This document shows, piece after piece, positions 36,411-43,900 of a stretch of 64,000 bases of DNA. Location of the stretch: the NCBI GenBank assembly GCA_040388375.1, contig JAZKBU010000006.1, positions 186,001 to 250,000 on the forward strand, read 5' to 3'. The stretch's first letter is position 1. Each line of letters begins with the position of its first letter. Below the pieces are notes generated by a model that was not told the origin of the DNA, did no database searches, and saw nothing but the letters and a program-made list of their open reading frames with translations. The position numbers were made by a program, and so were the translations under genes. The stretch comes from Bacteroidota bacterium. GTDB taxonomy: Bacteria > Bacteroidota > Bacteroidia > UKL13-3.

Positions 36411-36676
36411 CTATGTAAGTATAGCGAAATACATCCTTATCTGCCCATAATGGAGAATTAATGATGTGTTTATAATTCTTTACACAAGTTATAGATTATG
36501 TTAATCGACTGCTAAGTTGTGCTAAAAATTCAATAGGCAAGCCGAAAACCGTTAACTAAAACCAATCCAGTGAAAGATGTTGAGAAAACCAGAATACAAA
36601 AGGTAATTTTACGTAATAAATTTTGAACTAACTTAGCTTGGCAAAGTTAAGAGTTAGCATAAAAACACTTAAAGAA

Positions 36677-39454
36677 ATGAAACCATACATTAAGGATAAA
36701 CTGAAAGATTTAAGATCTAATACCGATAACGTACAACTAACAACTAGCAGACTAAAGGAAGTTCCTAACGAACTCAAAATTTGTATTGGGATTAAGTATC
36801 TTGATTTATTCGGCAACTCTATTCACGAAATTCCCGACTGGTTCTTTCAATTTAAGAAGCTAGAACACCTAAGTCTGAAAAACAATACACTTAAGGCATT
36901 ACCGACTATTGTATTCACTCTCGAGAATCTTAAATACTTAAACTTGGCAGAAAATCAAATACATGAAGTAGATAGTCACAACTTTATGAATTTGATAAAT
37001 ATTGAAAAAGTTGATATAAGCTACAACCAAATAACATCAATTTCATCTGAGAGGATAGAGTACCCAAAATGTAAGAGTTTAAATATCAAAGGTAATAAAT
37101 TACAGAAATTCCCAACTGCAGTGAGTGATACTCACACTCTTGAAAAATTAGATTTGTCTGAGAACAAAATCAGTTCAATAGAAGATGATGCCTTTGATGG
37201 ACTTGAGAATTTAATAGAACTTGATTTAAGCTTCAATGAGCTTACATATTTACCAACTAGTATCGGTAAACTAAGAAAGCTCAAGAGGTTGAATTTAAGT
37301 GGAAATAAGATTAGTTCTTTGCCGAAGGAATTTGAAAATCTTACCTCGCTGGAATTCTTAGATTTTGATCGTAATCCAATTGGAAGAGTACCAGTAGAAA
37401 TTTCCTCTCAGGGAGTTTCAGGAATCATAAACTATTATTTATCCCTTGGTGATAATGTACAATTATTTGAAGCAAAGTTGCTAATAGTTGGGCAAGGTAA
37501 TGTTGGAAAAACTTACTTAATGAATCGCTTGATACATGATTCGATACCTGAAACGCACACTACAGAAGGTATTGATATAAAAACTTGGAAGATCGAAACA
37601 AAGTCATCATCTGACTTTAGAGTTAATATTTGGGATTTTGGTGGTCAAGAAATTTATCATTCAACTCATCAATTTTTTCTAACAAATAGGTCTCTTTATT
37701 TGCTAATCTGGGAAGCAAGAACAGATCAACATCTTATTAGCTTTGATTATTGGCTTAATGTTATTCGTCTTTTAAGTAACAACTCTCCAGTAATAATTGT
37801 GCTAAATAAAATTGATGAACGAATCGCCAACATTGACGAAAAATCACTCAAAGCTAAATTCAAAAACATCGTTTCATTCCATCAGGTCAGTGCAAGCAGT
37901 GGTCAAAATATTGACGTACTCATAACAGGAATTGGAACTGAAATTGATTCCTTGCCACTTATTGGAGACAAGCTTCCAAAAGTGTGGTTGGAGATAAGGA
38001 CAATATTGGAATCTTTGGAATCCAACTATATCTCAGCTGAACATTATTTAACAATTTGTAACCAGCGTGGGTTGTCAAATAAACGAGCACTTTTTTTAAG
38101 TCAATATTTTCATGATTTAGGTGTTTTTCTTCATTTCCAAGAGGATAATTTGTTAAGAAATATACTGTTTTTAAAGCCGGAATGGGCAACAAATGCTGTG
38201 TATAAAATCCTTGACTCAAAAGATGTCATTAATCGAGACGGTGAGTTTGATTCAGATATGTTGGACATAATACTAGATGACTTTGAACGTGATAAACGTC
38301 CATATATAGTTACACTGATGAAGAAGTTCGAGCTATGCTTTGAGGTTGAAAAAAACGTATTTCTAATACCAGAGCTACTTAAACCGGAAAAACTTGAGTT
38401 TGATTGGGATTACAAAGATAATTTACGTTTTGAATATCATTATGATTTCATGCCTGCAGGCATAATGGCTCGTTTCATTGTAAGAACAAGAAATTTAGTT
38501 TATGATAAAACATTCTGGAAGAATGGAGTAATTATTCAAAGAGAAAATACACGAGCATTGGTGACCACTGATCAGTATTCTCGAAAACTTTGTATTTGGA
38601 TTCATGGCAATAACGCACCCTTTTTACTTGAGATTATCAGGAAAGAATTAAATGATATTCATCAATCTTTGAATTACCCCGATGTTCCCGAGAAAATCCC
38701 ATGCAATTGCCAAGAATGCGCTAATTCTATGAATCCTCATTTGTTTAATTATGCGTTTGTAAAAAGAATAGGGTTTGAAAATACTTTCAGAACACTACCG
38801 TGTGAAGTAAGTGCCACGGGAGTGAATGTTCATAAACTTCTCGGGTTATATAGAATTGATAACCCTGAGCCTGATAATAACCCAATGTACTCACTTGATA
38901 AAATCCTAACTGATCTTATTGAAGTGGGGTCAAGAATTCTTGAACGAAAGTTTCAAAAGAAAATTGAAGACCTGGTTAATGATGATATTGTTGATTTGTT
39001 AAGAACCAAAGGGCATAACATCGCAGATCAATCGAGATCTGGGATTTCAGGTAGCGGCAAAGGAGCAGGCGAATTAGACATCATGATTAGGATGAGTAAT
39101 GGAATTCCGGTTACCATCATTGAATGTTTCAGACTTGAAAGTTGTGGCTCAAAGAACGTAGTTGTTGCAGAGCACATCAAAAAATTACTTACAAAATATG
39201 ATACACATGAGCTTAAACGCAAATTTATAGTTGTATTTGGTGAGGCAGAACGATTTGATAACTTGTGGATCAATTATTCTGAATACATAAAGAACCTAAA
39301 TTCAAATGATGATTATGGTGATAAATACCCTCTTTCAGGATTCACTGTAAGAAATGATTTACATAACTTTGCAAATATGAAAGTTGGTATTTCCAGACAT
39401 GAAAACAATGGGGAAACACTTGAGGTTGTGCATGTGATGTTAAATATGAAGTAA
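36677..39454 (+). CDS. Roco-family protein: LRR - ROC GTPase - COR - CxCxxC - PD-(D/E)XK-like domain
   Basis: 925 aa from ATG 36677. Residues ~20-250 form about nine leucine-rich repeats (LxxLDLFGNSIxEIP, LKYLNLAENQI, LIELDLSFNELTYLP, LKRLNLSGNKISSLP). The ROC GTPase follows: P-loop GQGNVGKT at 272-279, G3 motif DFGGQE at 320-325 and G4 NKID at 377-380. A COR dimerisation domain (about 440-640, with YHDLG-like YFHDLGVFLHF and FLKPEWATNAVYKIL) is followed by Cys676-x-Cys678-x2-Cys681, a probable metal site. The C-terminal ~150 residues contain GELDIMI (Asp801) and TIIECFRLES (Glu816), then EHIKKLLTKYD, resembling a PD-(D/E)XK nuclease fold, although the usual E-x-K lysine is Phe818. No signal peptide: cytoplasmic. 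By eye its codon use (more CTT/CTC Leu, more AAG and GAG) differs from its neighbours, suggesting transfer. Family assignment is firm; the nuclease and a defence role are inference. Confidence 0.88.
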   Translation: MKPYIKDKLKDLRSNTDNVQLTTSRLKEVPNELKICIGIKYLDLFGNSIHEIPDWFFQFKKLEHLSLKNNTLKALPTIVFTLENLKYLNLAENQIHEVDSHNFMNLINIEKVDISYNQITSISSERIEYPKCKSLNIKGNKLQKFPTAVSDTHTLEKLDLSENKISSIEDDAFDGLENLIELDLSFNELTYLPTSIGKLRKLKRLNLSGNKISSLPKEFENLTSLEFLDFDRNPIGRVPVEISSQGVSGIINYYLSLGDNVQLFEAKLLIVGQGNVGKTYLMNRLIHDSIPETHTTEGIDIKTWKIETKSSSDFRVNIWDFGGQEIYHSTHQFFLTNRSLYLLIWEARTDQHLISFDYWLNVIRLLSNNSPVIIVLNKIDERIANIDEKSLKAKFKNIVSFHQVSASSGQNIDVLITGIGTEIDSLPLIGDKLPKVWLEIRTILESLESNYISAEHYLTICNQRGLSNKRALFLSQYFHDLGVFLHFQEDNLLRNILFLKPEWATNAVYKILDSKDVINRDGEFDSDMLDIILDDFERDKRPYIVTLMKKFELCFEVEKNVFLIPELLKPEKLEFDWDYKDNLRFEYHYDFMPAGIMARFIVRTRNLVYDKTFWKNGVIIQRENTRALVTTDQYSRKLCIWIHGNNAPFLLEIIRKELNDIHQSLNYPDVPEKIPCNCQECANSMNPHLFNYAFVKRIGFENTFRTLPCEVSATGVNVHKLLGLYRIDNPEPDNNPMYSLDKILTDLIEVGSRILERKFQKKIEDLVNDDIVDLLRTKGHNIADQSRSGISGSGKGAGELDIMIRMSNGIPVTIIECFRLESCGSKNVVVAEHIKKLLTKYDTHELKRKFIVVFGEAERFDNLWINYSEYIKNLNSNDDYGDKYPLSGFTVRNDLHNFANMKVGISRHENNGETLEVVHVMLNMK

Positions 39455-39473
39455 AGAGACGTTCCCAAAGCTG

Positions 39474-39532
39474 GTGCACGCCTGTGGCGTATTCCAATCA
39501 AAACAAAAACAACACACAACACAGGCATGCGC
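39474..39532. repeat. Imperfect inverted repeat downstream of the Roco gene
   Basis: Left arm GTGCACGCCTGTG (39474-39486) and right arm CACAGGCATGCGC (39520-39532) pair with one mismatch and one wobble across an A/C-rich 33-base spacer. It starts 19 bp after the Roco stop and directly precedes the hairpin pair at 39546-39593. No T-run follows. Confidence 0.55.
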
Positions 39533-39545
39533 TAGCCATGACAGC

Positions 39546-39593
39546 ATCACAAAGTGATTCAATATAAATAACACCGTATGCAATGCGGTGTTA
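39546..39593. repeat. Dispersed two-hairpin intergenic element, copy 1
   Basis: Hairpin ATCAC-AAA-GTGAT (39546-39558) is followed 10 bp later by TAACACCGTAT-GCA-ATGCGGTGTTA (39569-39593). The same two-hairpin order with changed loops occurs at 40815-40868. The second hairpin overlaps the stop codon of the minus-strand gene that ends at 39591. Confidence 0.7.
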
Positions 39594-40274
39594 CAAAACA
39601 GTACCCGGCCTCTCATTATCTGCCCGTAACAAACCAAAGTTAAAGTAGCTGTTAAAAGCAGCTTCGTTATCTATGGTATGGGCAATTATGATAAATACAC
39701 ATTTGCTTAAATGTTGGGTCAGTGCTTTTCGGTTTTGCTGTAAGGCTGTTTGGGCCGATTTTTTATTTGATTTGGTTGCTACCTGCGTATCGCGTGCATT
39801 GATATAAGCCGTTTGTAAAGCAGCTAAGTTGTTGATGAAATCAGGCGGTAATTGGGCCGCGTATTTGGCAGCGGCTGCGCTGTAGCTAAACAATAGTATT
39901 TTAATACCTTCCACCGTAGCACCATAATACTCCGTGAGTCCTTGCGGGTAAAACTCGGTATAGCCGGGACTTTTTTTACCAAAGGTGCTTTTAATGGTTC
40001 CTTCTTCTTTTGCAATAAAAGCCAAAACAGCATCGTATGCCTCCTGGCGGCTTATGGTACCGCCTTTTTGTACCGCATGGTGCGTAGCCAGCTCGCCATA
40101 AGTGTTTGCAAAATCGTGGTGTAAGCTAACCAGTAAATTTTTATCGGCTTGGGGCAGTACCGGATTTTGTATGGTGTTTAACCTGCTTATAAAATCAACC
40201 GTGAATAAATTGATTTCGTTCCGGCTAAATTCTTTACTACGGAACAAATTTTTAGTGAGCTTTGAGAAGTTCAT
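39591..40274 (-). CDS. Uncharacterised 227-aa protein
   Basis: I do not recognise this family. The 227-aa product has no signal peptide and no clear transmembrane segment. It is Ala-, Lys- and Gln-rich with mostly helical character (FANTYGELATHHAVQKGG, NLAALQTAYINARDTQVATKSNKK) and a central Gly/Tyr-rich stretch (KKSPGYTEFYPQGLTEYYGATVEG). Base composition is less AT-rich than neighbouring DNA and resembles the soxB region. It stands alone between two copies of a structured repeat, oriented opposite to both flanking genes, and its stop codon lies within copy 1. The ATG at 40274 starts MNFSKLTKNLF. Clean open frame and consistent codon bias make it a real gene. Confidence 0.7.
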   Translation of the reverse strand: MNFSKLTKNLFRSKEFSRNEINLFTVDFISRLNTIQNPVLPQADKNLLVSLHHDFANTYGELATHHAVQKGGTISRQEAYDAVLAFIAKEEGTIKSTFGKKSPGYTEFYPQGLTEYYGATVEGIKILLFSYSAAAAKYAAQLPPDFINNLAALQTAYINARDTQVATKSNKKSAQTALQQNRKALTQHLSKCVFIIIAHTIDNEAAFNSYFNFGLLRADNERPGTVL

Positions 40275-40364
40275 AGTAGGTAGGTATTTAATTCAATAAC
40301 GCAAACCCTCACATTTTATTTTTAACTACTGAATCAATTTACCTCCAAAAAATAAATTTTTAGT

Positions 40365-40736
40365 ATGTTCCTGAAATACGGACTATATATAAAATATATT
40401 TTTATGCCTTTCCTAAAATCAGGACTGTATGTAAAATTTATTTTTAGTACGTTCCTGAAATGCGGACTGTATATAAAATATATTTTTATGCCATTCCTAA
40501 AACCAGGACTGTATGTAAAATTTATTTTTGGTACGTTCCTAAAATGCGGACTGTATATAAAATATATTTTTATGCCATTCCTAAAATCAGGACTGTATGT
40601 AAAATATATTTTTATGCCTTTCCTGAAATCAGGACTATATGTAAAAACTATTTTTGGTATGTTCCTAAAATGCGGACTGTATATAAAATTTATTTTATCC
40701 GTAATAAAGGAAAATAATATGCTTATAAATGATTAG
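40365..40736 (+). CDS. Doubtful ORF across a minisatellite (14-residue repeats)
   Basis: A 123-codon ORF made of eight 14-residue units of the form FLKxGLYxKxIFxx, predicted hydrophobic and basic. Because the DNA unit is 42 bp, several frames stay open (a second ORF runs at 40460-40717), so openness is weak evidence for coding. There is no ribosome-binding signal, and a partial repeat unit precedes the ATG, so the repeat is not bounded by the ORF. CTG/CTA Leu differences between units are synonymous, but other differences change residues. I lean towards a non-coding repeat array. Confidence 0.25.
   Translation: MFLKYGLYIKYIFMPFLKSGLYVKFIFSTFLKCGLYIKYIFMPFLKPGLYVKFIFGTFLKCGLYIKYIFMPFLKSGLYVKYIFMPFLKSGLYVKTIFGMFLKCGLYIKFILSVIKENNMLIND
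40368..40703 (+). repeat. 42-bp minisatellite, eight units
   Basis: Eight uninterrupted units of exactly 42 bp, starting at 40368, 40410, 40452, 40494, 40536, 40578, 40620 and 40662, each beginning TTCCTRAAA and containing GGACTRTAT. Two variants partly alternate (AAATGCGG...ATATAAAATATA and AAATCAGG...ATGTAAAATTTA), giving an 84-bp higher-order period in the first five units. A degenerate partial unit lies just upstream (about 40348-40367). Confidence 0.95.
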
Positions 40737-40868
40737 TTGGTGTGCGTACCAACCATGGATAGGAAATGGTTGGCTGTTAAGTATACCAACCTCGGACAGC
40801 ACATGCATAGGAAAATCACGGAGTGATTTAATTTTAATAACACCGTATGCCATGCGGTGTTATTAAAA
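40736..40868 (+). repeat. Dispersed structured element, copy 2, with competing hairpins
   Basis: Four short arms that can pair alternatively: GTTGGT (40736-40741), ACCAAC/CCAACCAT (40748-40756), ATGGTTGG (40766-40773) and CCAACC (about 40786-40791). Next comes ATCAC-GGA-GTGAT (40815-40827), and then a 17-bp stem TTTTAATAACACCGTAT-GCC-ATGCGGTGTTATTAAAA (40832-40868, one G/T wobble). The last two hairpins repeat, in order and orientation, the element at 39546-39593. It lies about 90 bp upstream of the large adhesin-like gene. Confidence 0.7.
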
Positions 40869-40904
40869 CCTCCTTTGTAAAAAAAGCACCCTAACCCCCT
40901 GATG

Positions 40905-40936
40905 TTGAATTATTAATTATAATAAGTATATATTCG
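40905..40936 (+). promoter_or_regulatory. Candidate promoter of the multi-Ig T9SS protein
   Basis: TTG at 40905-40907, a 21-bp spacer and TATATTCG at 40929-40936, one base from the TAnnTTTG -7 consensus. The -7 box ends 21 bp before the ATG at 40958. It is downstream of the structured element at 40736-40868. Confidence 0.4.
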
Positions 40937-40957
40937 AATGACTAAAATTATTTAATT

Positions 40958-43900
40958 ATGCTTAAAACTTTTACTTTAAAAACTTGTATTTCCATTTGTT
41001 TACTGCTTATAAGTATTACGTTACTAAAAGCACAGGTATTGCAGAGTACGCCTGCTACCATCATCAATAATTTAAGTGCGCCTGCCATGCATTTTAATAA
41101 TTCGTCAGGCATGGGTAAAACAAGTACCTGCGGTGTGGACACGGTCTATTACCCGTACAACAAAACCACCGCTTTTAATGCCATTTCGCTAAATGCCAGT
41201 ACCAGTGGTAATTCATTTTCGCAATGGTACCCTGCTCCACAGGCCATTACGGTTTCGGGTTTCGATTTTTATGCCTGGCAAAGTGCTGCCAGCAGTGCAA
41301 TAGTTACCCTTACCTGCCGCATGTATGCAGCAGGTATTGATTCCATGCCTACAGGGTCGCCTCTGGCTTCGGTAACGGTAAATGTTGACTCCTCTTTTGG
41401 TTCAGGTTTATTAACGATACTCAGAAAATCGGCCGTATTCTCTACACCGGTTACTACCAGTGCAGCGTATGTATTAACGGTGGAAACATCGAGCTCGGTT
41501 AACGTTTCGGTTATAGCCAATAGCTGGACGGCTTTGCCTCCTAACGGACAAAGCCAATGGTTAAGTTCGGTAAAAATTGGCGCTACTTATATTAGAAGCT
41601 ATAGCATTAATGTAGGAGGTACTCCTTTCAATGCTGATTTTATATTTCAACCTTATGTGTCGTATTCATTAACGGCTAATTTTACCCGCTCGGCTTGTAT
41701 TACAGGCTCCAACATGGTAAACTTTACCAATACCTCATCAAGTGTTTTATTCAATCCGTTTTACAGTATCAGGGCTTTTCAAAACATACCTCAGTTTAGT
41801 TGCATGTGGGATTATGGCGATACTTCGGGTACCTGGTACACCGTTAACGGCAGCAGGTTTTATACCAACCGCGCACCATACACTGTAAAACTAAAAGATA
41901 CTTTATACGGCTGGCGCAATGGTTGTGCTGACGAAGCTACCATGATTGTACCTGCGGCTCCGGCTGCACCAGTAGCCAGTAACAACAGCCCTTTATGTAG
42001 CGGTGCTACTTTACTGCTGAAAGCCGATACCATACCGGGAGCTACTTATTACTGGACGGGGCCTAATGGTTTTATATCAACCCTACAAAACCCAAGTATA
42101 GCCAATGCTAATTTAACGCTTGCAGGTGCTTATAATGTAATGGCTATTATAGGTCAGTGCTCATCGGCAGTGGCTACTACCAATGTAAGTATTATCACTA
42201 CACCCATTGCTTCAAGCAACAGTCCGCGCTGTGCAGGGCAAACGCTTAATTTATCAGTAACCAATATATCGGGTGCTACTTATGCCTGGACCGGGCCAAA
42301 CAGTTTTTCATCAACGGCACAAAGTCCTTTTATTAATAATGTAACGGCACTTGATTCGGGTCAATACAGTGTAAGTGTAACGCTTGCAGGTTGCGGTACC
42401 TTAGGGCCGTTTACCGTTGCAGGTGCTGTTAACAGAGTACCCGCCACACCTACGGTTACAGGCAATACGCCTCTTTGTGTAGGCGATAATTTAAATTTAA
42501 CATCAAGCACCTATGTAGGTGGCAATTATAGCTGGACAGGGCCTAATGGTTTTTCATCGAGCCAACAAAACCCAACCCGCTCTAATATGCAAAGCTCTTA
42601 TGCCGGAACTTATACGGTCAATATTTCAGCTAACAATTGTACTTCGTTACCGGCCTCTGCCACCATTATAGTAAACAATGTACCTGCTACACCAACGGTT
42701 GGCAGCAATGGTCCTTTATGTACAGGGCAGTCGTTAAGCCTAACAGCAAGCAGTATAGCAGGTGCCAGCTATAGCTGGAGCGGACCCAATAGTTTTACTT
42801 CTACTTCGCAAAACCCTGTACGTACCAGTTTAACTACGGTAGATGCGGGCAATTACAGTGTAATAGCCACCGTAAACGGTTGTGCATCTATAGCAGGCAG
42901 CACCAATGTTTTAATTACTACTTCCACACCAAGCCCGGCAGTAAGCAGCAACGGACCTTTATGCCCGGGACAGAATTTACAATTAACAGCATCGGCCATT
43001 GCGGGTGCTACTTATAGCTGGACAGGGCCTAACAGCTTTACTTCAACCCAGCAAAACCCAAGCATTAGCAGTGTTACCGCATCGGATGCAGGCTCTTATA
43101 GTGTAACGGCCACTACATCAGGTTGCGGCACTTCGCCACAAAGCAGTGTAACACTGGTTATAAATAGTTTACCTGCCGCACCTGTAGTGGGTAATAATGG
43201 CCCGCTTTGCGATGGACAAACCATTAACTTAACCGCATCAAATATTACCGAAGCAGTTTATAATTGGGTGGGGCCAAATGGCTTTTCATCTACTGATCAA
43301 AACCCAAGTATAACCAATGCTAATAGTTTAAAAAGCGGACAGTATAGTGTGTATGTAACTGTTACCGGTTGTGGCACTTCGCCTACGGTTAGTACTACTG
43401 TTACTACCCATGCTATTCCGTTGGCTCCTAATGCCAGCAGTGGTGGTGCAGTTTGTTTGGGCGATAGTTTAAAACTATTTGCTTCCTCAAGCACCGTTGG
43501 GCCAAATGCTATTTATACCTGGACAGGGCCAAACAGTTTTTCATCAACCATTAAAAATCCATTTATTTTAAACACTACCGCCAGCAATGCCGGAACGTAT
43601 AGTTTAACAGTAAGCGATTCAGGTTGTGTGTCGCCTGCTGCCAGTACTTTTATCAATATAAAAAGTATACCGGCTGCACCTACGCCTACCAATAACTCCC
43701 CTATTTGCGAAGGCGTTACTTTAACCCTATCTGCTACTAATGTAAGTGGAGCTACTTATAAATGGACAGGACCGGGCTATTCATCATCGGACCAAAACCC
43801 ATTGATAAAAAATACGGTAAGCAGTGCCAGCGGTACTTATTATGTTACCTCAACGGTAAATGGTTGTACTTCATTACCTGCTTCTACTACAGTATTAATT

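Larger units (their letters stand above)
36299..36676 (+). other. Intergenic region and leader upstream of the Roco gene
   Basis: About 380 bp without a credible gene. It holds the second copy of the 18-bp palindrome at 36316-36333, a good promoter at 36380-36410 and a ~260-nt AT-rich leader. TTG at 36638 is in frame with the Roco ORF (13 extra codons), but the ATG at 36677 is preferred. No T-run terminator for soxB was seen; the palindrome may serve. Confidence 0.6.

Noticed and set aside
36638-36676. TTG start giving 13 extra residues on the Roco protein
   Set aside because: ATG 36677 is available a few codons downstream and gives a natural start; the TTG has no ribosome-binding sequence.
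38985-39454. Calling the Roco tail a confirmed active restriction-type nuclease
   Set aside because: The GELD and IIEC elements fit, but the catalytic E-x-K lysine is absent at the expected position, so only resemblance can be claimed.
40460-40717. Second ORF (85 codons) in another frame of the minisatellite
   Set aside because: Follows automatically from a 42-bp unit divisible by three; no start signal and no independent support.
39455-40957. CRISPR array (regular 42-bp units)
   Set aside because: The units are contiguous without unique spacers, and no cas gene is in the window.
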